Shown here piece after piece: positions 33,500 to 44,195 of a stretch of 64,000 bases of DNA. This DNA is from Gari tellinella. Its lineage: Eukaryota > Mollusca > Bivalvia > Cardiida > Psammobiidae. The position numbers and the translations under genes were made by a program. Position 1 is the first letter of the stretch; the number at the start of each line of letters is the position of its first letter. The notes below the pieces were generated by a model that made no database searches, was not told where the DNA came from, and saw nothing but the letters and a program-made list of their open reading frames with translations. The stretch is from the NCBI GenBank assembly GCA_922989275.2, contig OV277870.1, positions 27,672,742 through 27,736,741 on the forward strand, in the 5' to 3' direction.

Positions 33500-34640
33500 C
33501 CCCCATTCCACGAGACGGCGCTCGATGGCGATATCCGCGCTCCGACAGAGCGCCATAGGTCGCCTCAGGATGAGGCAATCTAACGGCATTTACGATCCGA
33601 TTGCGTTCAGATTACGCTCCGATGGCGATCCGTTAGCGATCTGTAAGATCCGATAGCGACTTCATGGTCATTCGTCGCCACCCAATTCATAGAAATGTTG
33701 CGCTCTTGTATGATCAGATTGTGCTCCGTTGGAGCTCCGTTGGCGCACAAATGCGACTAAGATGCGATCTATTGCGCTCTATAGGCGCTCCGATGGCGAC
33801 CACTGCGACCTATGGCGCTCAAAAGAGATCCGATAGCGATGTCGGCGACCGATGGAGATCCATTACCGCTCTGTAAAGCGCTCTACTTGATCTGATTAGG
33901 GATATATCCTATGAAGACCTGTGGCGCTCTGCCGCGCTCATTCGATTTAAATTCGCTAGCAGATATTTAGGCAAATAGCCATACATATAGCTGCTTTCTT
34001 TTTTACTTGTGTCCACTCAATGCAGGAACATAGTAATGCAGACGATTCCTATAAGAGCTTTCTGCATTAAGTTCGTACTGCCACAAGTCACTAGAAATCT
34101 GTGTTTTTTCATTTAATAGTTACTACAAATGTTCTAACGCACATCAAAATCAATGTTAAACGCCATTATATTAACACACTTTTCGGTATCATCATTGTAT
34201 GGGTGTATACAGTTTGGATCCGGATGAGACGTCCAGTAACATCATGCAATTTGGATACATTAATAGAAAATACTATCGGGTATTTTAAAATGCAGAGACT
34301 CACTATCAGATCGCCACGGAGCGCGAAGTATCTACTGATTTGCTTTGTTGGATGATGGTGGCGCTCTAAGGTGATCCGATAGCGCTCTAGTTACGATCTT
34401 GGCGATCAAGTAGCGCTCCGATGGCGACTTAGGCGATCAATTAGCGATCTGATGGCGTTCTGGCTGGAGCGCCACGGATCTTTGTGCAGGGGAGTAAACC
34501 GACGGCGACCTTGGCGATCATGGAGATCAGATAGCAACCCATTTGCGCTCAGGTAGCGCTCCTGGCGACCTCGGCGCTCTGCATGGCGACCTGCGGCGCT
34601 CTGACAGAGCGCCATAGATCGCCGTCTCGTGGAATGGGGG
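33500..34640. mobile_element. 1.14 kb element with GATC/GCGCTC subterminal arrays
   Basis: TIRs CCCCCATTCCACGAGACGGC and exact complement, flanked by TA (33498-33499, 34641-34642). About 400 bp at the left and 280 bp at the right consist of irregular repeats of short motifs such as GATGGCGATC, GCGCTCCGATGGCGA and GATCCGATAGCGA. The central AT-rich part (about 33960-34340) holds a trace of the shared core (CAGTTTGGATCCGGATGAGA). Reading frames within it follow the motif periodicity and are not genes. Confidence 0.88.
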
Positions 34641-34908
34641 TATAAGGACATCATTTATTGTCCCCGTCATAGGTGCGTCGGGGTCGGGGAGCCATCCACC
34701 GACAAGGGTTGATTAATTGACCACTGAAGCTGTAATTGGACAATTAAAAGTAAATCTAATACATTTTGACCATTTCGTTTTTACCCAAAGCAAACTATTG
34801 TAATACCATTACCGGGCCACTCTCTGTAAAAGCCCTCTCATCTAATTATGTACTGTTTGCGGTGCAGATATAGTATTAATAAAAGAAACGTAAACGCGTT
34901 ACAGTGAT

Positions 34909-35263
34909 AAATAGAAGATAATCAATTTCTTTGGATTGATATGAAAAATATATCACGAGAATGGGTTGTTATCTGGTTGAAAAACGAGTCCGCAGGACAA
35001 GTTTTTTAACCAGATCACAACCCATTCGAGTGATATATTTTTCATATCTATTCAAAGGAATTGATTATTCTATTTATTATATATATTTCAATGACGTTTT
35101 TACAGAAAAAGCACACAAAATTGATTACCGCGACGTCACTAAACTAATTATGACGTGACGCACAAAAAATGATATCGTCACTACATGTAGTGATGATATC
35201 AATAGTGACGATATCAAATTTATCTAACTGAGAAATCTCTATAAATCATCGATATGTATATAA
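34909..35263. mobile_element. Right-arm-specific hairpin insertion
   Basis: The left arm joins GTGATAAGTGCTTTAATC where the right arm has about 350 extra bases after GTGATAA. The insert contains a hairpin at 34927-35059 (arms TATCACGAGAATGGGTTGTT and complement) and a second palindromic cluster at 35168-35216 (GATATCGTCACTACATGTAG). Confidence 0.75.
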
Positions 35264-35489
35264 TAAAAGCTTTTATTAATCAAAACAAGCATATTACTGA
35301 CCATCATTTCGAATCTATTTCAAGATTTGAGTATTACAAGAATTATTGTTATTTCAATAATTCTACTAGGCTTAATAAATCCTTGTGTATCCATATGTCA
35401 TGCTCAGTATACAGGTATTACAGCAAAATTACCCTATTTAGTACTCGAGAAAATACCAATATTTGAGACCATTAATGCATAATAAAGTA

Positions 35490-35847
35490 CAGCGTTCCCA
35501 CCCTACAACGGCCCTCCGAGCAACGATTCCCTCCGAACAACGACTATTGTCGCAGTTCCCTAAACAGGACAATTACTTCTAACGCTTTTACTGCTGTAAT
35601 ATCGTCTGCTTAAAATTGCCGTCTTCTGTTTTTCTCAAAGTAACATATTGAACATATAGACAGAAACAAACTTAATGACGAGTGACAAACAGCTTGAATC
35701 CAGATCAGACGCCGCGTAACGCGGCGTCTGATCTTGATTCAAGCTGTTTGTAAATGTGAACCAATTTCCCTCTCTATAACGACTCCCTCCGAACAACGCA
35801 CATATTTTTAGTCTGCCATTGGGTGTCGTTGTAGAGAGAGAACACTG
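35490..35847 (+). mobile_element. Family B MITE with an empty partner site
   Basis: A 358 bp copy, CAGCGTTCCCACCCTACAAC to GAGAGAGAACACTG, core tip CCGCGTAACGCGG. The left arm near 16421 reads TTTTCTGTGTTACTTTAGTA with one TA and no element; the right arm has TA on both sides. Confidence 0.93.
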
Positions 35848-35907
35848 TACCACAGAAAACCACAAAAGGAAACTTCAGTGTTATTTTAATCCTGAACTTA
35901 CTAGGTA

Positions 35908-36144
35908 CAGTGAACGAGACTTTATTCTTTCCCATTTAACGCATACGAAACGCAAATGCGATACTAAAATGTAGAAAACGACAGCTTTCTCATGCTTGAT
36001 ATTGATATGAGTGACAAACAGTTTGGAGCCTGGTCAAACGTCGGGTTACCCGGCGTCTGATCTGTCTCCAAAATGCTTTAAATTAGAATAATTGCTTTAG
36101 CGTGCACGCGTTTGTTGGGTATAAGAATAGCGTAGTTTCTACTG
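35908..36144 (+). mobile_element. Diverged family A MITE, right-arm partner
   Basis: CAGTGAACGAGACTTTATTC to GCGTAGTTTCTACTG. The mirrored copy is 15892-16143. Confidence 0.82.
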
Positions 36145-36877
36145 TAGCCATCTGTAGGCGGAGATATTAATGTAGATTGTTGTGTGAGAAAGGGTTTACG
36201 GTTTAGTCTAATGAGGTACACATCTTGAACCAAGAAAGCTGCAGGAAATTCCTTGATTGAAACTGAAAATACGCTATAAAAATCATAAAATATACCAGAT
36301 TTGTCTTAAAGTAGACAAACTGTTACAAAACCGCATGGAAATTCGGCTTTATTTGATATTATGCTGAAAGAGTTTCCCTGCTGCTAATACTTGAAAGAGA
36401 CGTTATGGCAGTATCAATAACTAGATAGATTATTCAGAATTTATTTCCATGTAACTCTTTCTTAATGTAATTATCAGCCTTTTCTCACTTTGTAAGAACA
36501 TATAATTTCATGTTCGAACGCACACATCCTCAGTGAAAAGAGAGTTGTATAGGTCTGGTATAATAATGATAATAAAAGTGCTTATGATACTAATAATATT
36601 TTAATCTATAACAACCTCAAGATTAAGAACTTTTCTTTAACCAATATTGTACAGAGAATCTAGTACACAAACTACTTTCCCCTAGAATGTTTTCGAGAAA
36701 GATTTTTATTTAACGAGGGCAGACTTTGTTTTAGAGCATAAGTAGAGTAAATATTAAAACACCAAATAATTATGCTTGCCTCTCTGTGTGTCTTATGAAT
36801 AACATAGCGACGAATGTTATACTGTTGAGTAAGGGAGTCGACTCTTTAACAGGTTATGTTTTAAGACTATCATGCTG

Positions 36878-37210
36878 TAGCGTATTCAATTACCATTCGT
36901 TGCTGTTTAGGTTAGCAGTTTGTGCCCCGTGTGCAGCGTACAGAGTAAAGAAGAGAAAACCAAAAAAACCCGGTTACGCTTACCTATTATTTTAATTGCA
37001 AACAGTTCGAAGTCAGATCAGACGCCGGGTAAAACTGGTAATCTTAATTGTCAATATTGTTGCCATTTTCTATATTTCATTGCAATACGCTTGCGTTTGA
37101 ACGAAATAATAACGTTTTCTCCACTGTATTTCAGACCGGTAGCCAACTCGCAACCGATGGCCATCGACGGCCATCGACGGCAATCGATTCTAAATTGAAC
37201 TCATCACAGG
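36878..37210 (+). repeat. Direct duplicate of 46439-46804
   Basis: Shared upstream AGGTTAGCAGTTTGT and CCCCGTGTGCAGCGT, a family A copy in the same place, and downstream GACCGGTAGCCAACTCGCAA with GATGGCCATCGACGGCCATC. The similarity extends beyond the A element on both sides. Confidence 0.85.
36940..37126 (-). mobile_element. Family A MITE, core right half deleted
   Basis: GCAAACAGTTCGAAGTCAGA then GACGCCGGGTAAAACTGGTA: the right half of the core hairpin is missing. Ends near AAGAGAAAACC and ACGTTTTCTCCACTG. Confidence 0.75.
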
Positions 37211-37404
37211 CGTCCCGGGATCGTTCCCCACCAGAGGTGTTTTCGTGATATCCTTTTTTCTGCTATGCTTTGAGTTGTTCGTTCGAAGAAAGAGATGATT
37301 TTAATGTATGTCTCAAACAATAGGTCCTATATGTAACTTAACGTCGAAATGACGTCGAAAACTGAGATACCCTAAATGTAACGAAAAACGTCCATATGTA
37401 ACTA

Positions 37405-37763
37405 CAGCGCTCCCTCTCTACAACGACAACCAATGGGAGACACTGACTGTGTGCGTTGTACGGAGGGAGTCGTTACAGAGAGGGAAAATTGGTTAACATT
37501 TACAAACAGCTTGAATCCAGATCAGACGCCGCGTTAAGCGGCGTCTGATCTGGATTCAAGCTATTTGTCACTCATCATTAAGTATTTTTCTGTCAAAACG
37601 TCGAGTATGTAATTTTGAGAAAAACAGCAGACTACAATTTTAAGCAGACGACATTGGAGCAGTAAAAGCGTTAGAAATAATTGTCCTGTTCAGGAAATTG
37701 CGGCAAGGGTCGTTGTAAGGAGGGAATCGTTGTTGAGAGGGCCGTTGTAGAGAGGGAACACTG
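37405..37763 (-). mobile_element. Family B MITE
   Basis: A 359 bp copy with ends CAGCGCTCCCTCTCTACAAC and GTAGAGAGGGAACACTG, TA flanks, core tip CCGCGTTAAGCGG. Confidence 0.93.
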
Positions 37764-37899
37764 TACCATCCTTTGCGTATCTGCGGGTGCCCTAAATTAA
37801 TAAGGATAAATGACATCAATGACCAAATGTCAAAACTCTGGCCATATTAGTTTCAGAGAATATGTTTGAAGATTTTACTACATAACCCAACGTAAAACT

Positions 37900-38515
37900 G
37901 TGAACCCCGGGCGGAATCAATTTTGTCCCCTGGGGCATAGTTTGAACATTCTTAATTAAGGACATATCGATGATGCTTTAAACCTAATATCAAAGCTCAG
38001 GGTACTGTGGTTTTAGATAAGAATATTTTTTAAGTTTTCATTGAAACGATCTTTGTTTAGCCCCTGTGACATAGACCGGAGCCATTTCAACAATATTGCT
38101 AAATGACCTCTAACATATCACCATTTTGTTTCATAGAGGAATGTGTTTAAAATGTCTCTATATAAATATATGTAAAACAGTGATCCCATGGACGGGGTCG
38201 TTTTGACCATAGGGGAATAGTTTCAACAATATTCTTGCAGATGATGCTTTGTGTCAAACATCTAAGTTCAGGATACTGTGGTTGCAGATAAGAAGAATTT
38301 TAAGTTTTCATTGATAAAACAAATCTATTTATAGCGTTTAAAAATAGACCGAAACAATTCGGACAACTTTGAAAGACGATAAAAAAAGAATCATGTCTGC
38401 CAAGTTTGGTACGAATCAAGCCTTATTTAGGACGACGGACGGACGGGCGACGACGGACGACGGTCACAGCACGATCAAAATAGCTCACATTGTCACTTTG
38501 TGCCAGGTGAGCTAG
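37900..38515 (+). repeat. Degenerate repeat with two related subunits and a GACGGACG run
   Basis: Two diverged subunits share AGTTTGAACATTC or AGTTTCAACAATATTC, GATGATGCTTT, TACTGTGGTT and AAGTTTTCATTGA (about 37930-38055 and 38215-38325). The end reads CATGTCTGCCAAGTTTGGTA followed by GACGGACGGACGGGCGACGA. I recognise the style as a widespread bivalve repeat but cannot assign a class. Confidence 0.6.
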
Positions 38516-38994
38516 AAACAAAACCTTTCAATAGCCATTTTATCCCCTTAGGTGTTTTCTCAACTCACAACAGATCTATGCTTCAGACAGATTTATCAAT
38601 AACCTATATACCATCGGCAGAATGTTTTGTATCTAGAGTGATCTTAAGAATGTTTTTTCATAAGTTATTAAACACCCACATGATGATTTGCTCCGACCCA
38701 TTTCAGACATCAGCAAAATCCAGACACATGTCACTTTGACTTACATATATATTTATCATAAATCTCAACTTAACAGAAGGAAAAGAAACAATTAGTGGAG
38801 ATGTTATTATTTCCAAATAATAGCACTTACATTAATTCTCTTTCTGTCAAGTTGTATCGTATGCTTCAATCCCTCCGCCAAAAAATCGTCTGCATAGGTA
38901 GAGTCGTCTTAAGTATTTTTAAAGACAATTTAAGAAATTGTTTGCAAAGTCGCACAGTTGCGCTGTTCGAAGTTGTGTAATTAGCAAAAAAAGA

Positions 38995-39140
38995 TTGGTA
39001 TCTGCACTAACCTGACGTCAGACCAGGCTACAAACTGTTTGCCACTTAGATTCAAACGAATCGTCAAAACGCTCTACTTTTTAAAGCGTTGCAATCGCGT
39101 TCCATTTTGTTTAGGAATAACGTCTTTACCTTTAAAATGC
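38995..39140 (-). mobile_element. Decayed family A fragment
   Basis: CTGACGTCAGACCAGGCTAC then AAACTGTTTGCCACTTAGA and GGAATAACGTCTTTACC. Confidence 0.55.
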
Positions 39141-39177
39141 ATGCCTGTTACCTTGTACCGTGTTACCTCTAAAACGC

Positions 39178-39315
39178 GTTCGAGCTGAGTCTTTGTTTTG
39201 TTTTCAAATATTTGATTGGTAAGATTTGAGACTAGGCTCTGACCAATACAATGTTTGAGAACGACTTCAGAAACAATTCAAAAGGTGTATAACCTTGGAT
39301 CCAGCGGTCACCTGA
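39178..39315 (+). repeat. Family L interspersed repeat
   Basis: CGAGCTGAGTCTTTGTTTTG to TAACCTTGGATCCAGCGGTC, matching 18148-18336 and 14905-15050. Confidence 0.65.
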
Positions 39316-39745
39316 AGTGTTTCAGTTCCTAAGCATACATTGGTACATGAAACATTCGCAGCTGAATGCAGGACAAAAACACAGAAAGCAACAAATTTCA
39401 ATTGTAATACAGGAAGCTCATGTCTTGTCTGTATGCATTACATTTGTCCTGTAGCAAGCAAACAACCTCAATTTATTGTTTTGCGTCTTTTGATCTAGCT
39501 AATCTGTATCTTATAAGGCAAAATCATTTTTGGCGCGTATCCGGCAAGAATCTTACTTAAGCCGGACAAAACAATATTAAGTGGTCATTTCCCCAATGTT
39601 GAATATATACACAACAGTATACAATAAAAAAGAATTGACCCGATATCCCGTTATAGCTTGTTCCTAGTTTTGAAGACACAATACTACTAATAAGATAAGC
39701 TGCTATTTTCAATAGCTTTCTATTATGTTGTAGATCACACATTAT

Positions 39746-39765
39746 GCTCTCTCTCTCTCTCTCCA

Positions 39766-39798
<33 letters not shown>

Positions 39799-39841
39799 CT
39801 GCTCTCTCTCTCTTTCTCTCTCACCTCCTCTCTCCATCTCT
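39746..39841. repeat. (CT)n(TA)n(CT)n microsatellite
   Basis: CT repeats, about 22 bp of TA repeats, then further CT repeats with CCATCT interruptions. Only in the right arm. Confidence 0.95.
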
Positions 39842-40360
39842 TGTTTTGTTCATTCAAATATGTTTCATATTTTGTTTGCCATTGTTCCATTGTTTATATA
39901 CATTGTAGGGGAAGGGTCGAATCTAATGTTGAGAGAACTTGTGACCCGACTCCATTTCCTTATGTATATGGAAATAAAATATGTTTAAACTAAACTACTA
40001 CTAACAGCGAATTGGAAGGAAGTATAGCTTAACTGCCATTCTGATTAAAATTAAAATCTTCCAAGCTAAAGAAAGTACTTCTTCTTTTACATATTCATAG
40101 ATACAAATTTGAACTAGATTTATTCTCTTCGTTGGAGAAATAATTTAAAGGCGTGGAATGGCATATTTATTTGACAATGGGTATAAGATAATATCTTGAT
40201 ATGCCAATAATAAAATCATCAACAACAGACACTTCTTTTGTTGGCTGAAATATTACGGTTTATGTTTCTGTCTTTCATTATTCAGAGAAAATGTTAAAAT
40301 AGTATATAAGAAAAACCAAGCATCTACAGAAGTAACTTTGGTATTGCGTAAGAGAGGTTA

Positions 40361-40605
40361 CAGTGGATACTCTGTTATTCTTTCCCGTTTAAACGCAAAC
40401 GTACGCAAACGCAAAGCACTAAAACGTAGAAAGAACAACTTTTGGACAATTCTGATAATGCTTGTTTATCTTGGTGGCAAACAGTGTGGAGCCTGATCAG
40501 ACGCCGGGTTACCCGGCGTCTGATCAGGCTCCAAACTGCTTGCACTGCAAATAATAGTTTTAGTGTAAACGCGTTTATTGGGAAAGAATAACAGATTCTC
40601 CACTG
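40361..40605 (+). mobile_element. Family A MITE with an empty partner site
   Basis: A 245 bp copy, CAGTGGATACTCTGTTATTC to AACAGATTCTCCACTG. The left arm near 12467 reads TACTGAATTACCTGCCTTAC with one TA; the right arm has the element between the two TA copies. Confidence 0.93.
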
Positions 40606-40647
40606 TATTCATTTAGCAATGGTTGAACTAATGTAGAATGTAGAGTA

Positions 40648-40967
40648 CAGTGTTCCCTCCCTACAGTGACCCTTTGAAGAACGATTCACTCCTAACAACA
40701 CTATTTGCCACTGTTTCCCAAACAAAACAATTACTTGTATGTCAAATACTTTAATTGCAGCAATATTGTCTGCTCAAAGTTGTCGTCTGCTGTTTTTTCA
40801 AAGGTGGTGTATTGGATATTTTGACGAGGTACATATTAATTAAATTCAGAACAGAAGTCGCGTTATGCGGCTTCTTATCTGGATTCAATCTGGTTGCAAG
40901 TTTAAGCCATATTACTCCTTACAACAACTCCCCCTGAACAGCATGCATACGTGGAGAGGGAGCACTG
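40648..40967 (+). mobile_element. Family B MITE shared by both arms
   Basis: Right-arm partner of 12105-12424, with ends CAGTGTTCCCTCCCTACAG and GTGGAGAGGGAGCACTG and a core half AAGTCGCGTTATGCGGCTT. Confidence 0.88.
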
Positions 40968-41445
40968 TATGATAATTTGTTGCTCTCATGATATGTCCAT
41001 CCTGCGGTACGGAATTTACTAACCAGTGCCAACCGTTTTTGGACCTTAAACACATGTTACTAAGTTCTGCACACTTATTGCAGCTCCTGCATGGAAAATG
41101 TCCTCTTACAATTTATTTCTCAGGAATGGTCATTATTCACGCAATATGTCATGATCAATACTAGCGCATACCACATACTGCTGCACATAGACAAGGCAAA
41201 GAACGTTATAAATTTACCGTTAGCACGAAAGTAAACGCAAAAGCACTGTAAAACCCTAACGAAAGTGAAGCCTTATATAGGTAAATTTTGACCCGTGAGC
41301 CGTGACCTTTAGGACGAGTCCACCCATAGAGGTAAAACGCATCAAAAAGCATAAATTCGTTCAGGAGTTACCTACCTTTCATGGTTTACTAAGGATATTG
41401 TGCCTTGTGTAATGAAATTAAATCAATAATCGAGTTAGAGTAATA

Positions 41446-41508
41446 GGTAGAGTGTAAGGGTACTTGCAATAGGATAAAAAGGCTGTGGGTTCGATTCCCA
41501 GTAGAATA
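41446..41508 (+). ncRNA. tRNA-like module, perfect B box
   Basis: GGTTCGATTCC at 41488-41498 matches the pol III B box exactly, within a TGGG..CCCA stem. The upstream TAGGTAGAGTG is a weak A box. Downstream TTTCTTTT could terminate pol III. No complete cloverleaf. Confidence 0.5.
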
Positions 41509-42132
41509 TATTTCTTTTAAATTTTAATTTTTATGTTTTATTGCATCATTTTTCAAACAATAACTTATTTGAATTGTTTAACATATATGCTAAATGTGTC
41601 ATGGACGATCTAAAACGTTTAACTTTTTGAAGTATTGAACGTTTTAAATGTATGTAATTTGTTTTCATTTATCACTGAAATTTTAACGGGCAATTTCTGT
41701 TTCCGATTAGGTCAAGTTAATGTATGACAATTGAAAATGACAGACAGTGTTACCCTGATCAGAGTGTTCCTTAAGGAGCCCTCTGGTCTGGTATTCACTT
41801 TTTTAGGAGAGCAGTGAATTACACTCTTTCTAAATGACGAGTATACTTGCCGTTTAAGTTTTATTGGATTTTAAATCGTTTCTGCTCTGTAAGGCACGTA
41901 GAAGTTTTCTACAAGCTTCATTGCCATGGAATTTTAGACTATTGACGCGGTGTTTTTGTCTGTCGTACCATCTTTAGTTTGAACTATGTGGTTATACAGA
42001 AATGTAATAAATAACTGAATAATATATACATGTGTATTATTTAAATACTGATCAATTACTTTATGTCCTTATGGTTGTCGTCATATGTAGTATAAAATAC
42101 CTTTCCAAACCAAAAAAATAAATAAAAAAAAC

Positions 42133-42221
42133 AGCATCGACCGGGTATCGAACCCATGACCTTACTCAGTAAAACTCTATCCACTTGCATCAAGTACTCT
42201 ACTCTCTCGACCACGATGACA
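42133..42221 (-). ncRNA. tRNA-like module, minus strand
   Basis: On the minus strand, TGGTCGAGAGA (A-box-like) precedes GGTTCGATACC (42144-42154), one base from B-box consensus, followed by a T-rich stretch. Probably a SINE head or tRNA pseudogene. Confidence 0.5.
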
Positions 42222-43806
42222 AATATAGGTATCAAAATCTTATTTTATATATCAAGTAAGGTTTGAACCCTAACTTACCCATAACATGGAATGGTTGCAA
42301 CTTCTATAAATAGAAAAGCTCAGTCACGGTTCAGCGCGCAAAATTTACCTATACCATTGATGATAATTCATGTTAAACTTATTATTAAACTATTTGGAGC
42401 TTGGCGAGACTCCCGATTTGCTCTCATGGCTCCAAAGGGTTTACTTAGCTACAAACATTTAAGCACAAACGCCGTTACTAGATAATCCTCACGGTGAAGG
42501 TCGAGGGCATGTACTGATGAAAGTACACGTATTACGTCATTTCTCATCTTGCTGAGGTACCGCTTTCTACAAATTTAAATTAAAGTTTATGTATTCATGA
42601 AAACTCAATACACATGCCAAACAGTAATGATATTAAATAGACACCATATCTACATAAAACAAGACAGAACATGCGACTGAAGCATAGCAATGGTTACATG
42701 TAGCTGTCGATCTGTCAGCCTGGTATTATACCGTCAATACGACTTTATCCTAGCACTAACAACATCTTCTATGGCAATTAGTCCCCAAAACCGCTGCAAG
42801 ATCAAAATGTCTTAAGGAAATGACAGTATCTACAATTATGACGCCTTAGGTCATATAGCGAAGTGCTGTGTGTTTACATCACATCGCATAATGTTATCGA
42901 AAGAAACAAAGTTCAAAGTTCAAACAGAAAGTTAAACAAAACTGCTTTCTGCTTTCAAAGTAATTGCAACATAAGGGCTCTGATGTATGCAGTTTTCCTA
43001 AATATCGTTCAAAATTTAGTGATATGAGATATTAATTAATTACCTCTTGAAGATAAGATTTAGCATATATAGTTTTTCCGAGTTAGGTTACACATTCCGA
43101 TTGCTATCCATACGACGGAGGACGAATTTAATCTATATTATATCTGTATTTATACTGTCGCTGCGGACAGATCGTGCAGCTTCTAAGGAGTCTGGATTAT
43201 TTTTGACTACACAGAACTGAATCCTGTATTGACACTATGGGCAAACGTTTCGTACGAAATCTAGCTATAAAGATGTTTGGAATTAAAATAGCATATAACT
43301 AGTTTCACAAACCGTAATGTTTACTTTTATCTTTCGATAAATGCAACCGAGATGTTTTTTTTTTGTGTTTTAAAGAATCTACGTAGCAAAACAACCACAG
43401 CCCTTTTAATAAAATAAAATAAAACACAGGCCTCTTTTTGAATTGTTTGGCACATTTTCCCGTTAGTCCGCGTATGTACACACATTACTACTTAAATATC
43501 AGCACATATTGCTACCGACAAATATCAAATACAGATTGTACATATTAGACTTAAAACAATATGTTTGGTTGATATTTGAAATTAATTTACAGCAGCAGTA
43601 AAGTTTTTTTGTCATCATAGTTAAAGTCATCGTGCACAAATAACAGAACTTCAGTATTTAGAGGGTGATAACTCCACGTAACGTAAACACTTTTTATACT
43701 TAACTTCTGAAAGCATTTACACTTGAAATATCGAAAGCATTTTCATTCTACATTGAACAGTCACAACATGGGCTTTCGCTGATGTGATTAACGAACATAC
43801 CACTCT

Positions 43807-44033
43807 TTAACCCATTTATACCCAGTGGATTCTTCCATGTTTATATATTGGATTAGTCCATTTTTATCAAAGGGATGCCTGGTCAAAATTTTCATTTTCA
43901 TTTTGTTTTATATTGAAATTTCCTCAGCAAATAGTGTAGACTCTGATCAGACGCCGCATGATGCGGCGTCTGATCATACTCTACACTGTTTGCCTATGTC
44001 CCATATATGGGATCGTGGGCATAAATGGGTTAA
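43807..44033 (+). mobile_element. Family E MITE, intact reference copy
   Basis: A 227 bp element. TTAA at both ends; TIR TTAACCCATTTATACCCA with a near complement. The core hairpin uses AGTGTAGACTCTGATCAGAC and tip CCGCATGATGCGG. Confidence 0.92.
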
Positions 44034-44195
44034 ATTACAACAGTACTTTACTAGGAATATATCGCCACATATCATTGGAAGCCATGCTTCTGTAAAGGTT
44101 AACCGCTTGACAAAATAATCATTATATATTTTACGGTTTATCATTCACAGAATATATATATATATTTACGAAAAGAGAAAATTAATAAATGGTTA

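Larger units (their letters stand above)
36390..39335. mobile_element. Right-arm-specific composite insertion, about 2.9 kb
   Basis: The left arm reads continuously through TATGCTTAAGGGAAACTCTT (about 15418-15436). In the right arm the two halves of this point are at about 39335 and 36390. The inserted DNA includes a block duplicated at 46.4 kb, a B copy, the 37.9-38.5 kb repeat and a family L copy. It is probably several nested events. Confidence 0.65.
41270..42352. mobile_element. Foldback-like segment with tRNA-like modules on both strands
   Basis: Weak inverted ends: TATAGGTAAATTTTGACCCG near 41276 and the complement of TATAGGTAAATTTTGCGCGC near 42354. The segment has no partner in the left arm. 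A tRNA-like module lies on the plus strand near 41446-41508 and another on the minus strand near 42133-42221, each followed by a T-rich run toward the middle. Confidence 0.5.
29300..43295 (-). repeat. Right arm of the giant inverted duplication
   Basis: This is the reverse-complement partner of 7930-22330. Its outer end is sharp at about 43295, where similarity to 7930 starts. Its inner end fades near 29.3 kb. It carries insertions that the left arm lacks: family F at 31377, family I at 32801, B at 35490, A at 40361, a hairpin unit near 34.91-35.26 kb and a composite of about 2.9 kb (about 36390-39335). It lacks left-arm insertions such as 13047-15313, A at 9019 and 11792, and E at 15633 and 16162. 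Confidence 0.9.

Noticed and set aside
7930..43295. Inverted duplication as a recent assembly join of two haplotypes
   Set aside because: The arms differ by many substitutions and by numerous precise insertions, far beyond allelic or assembly-error expectation, though read support cannot be seen here.
43825..44118. 97-codon frame with hydrophobic start resembling a membrane peptide
   Set aside because: It is a translation of a family E MITE and its flank.
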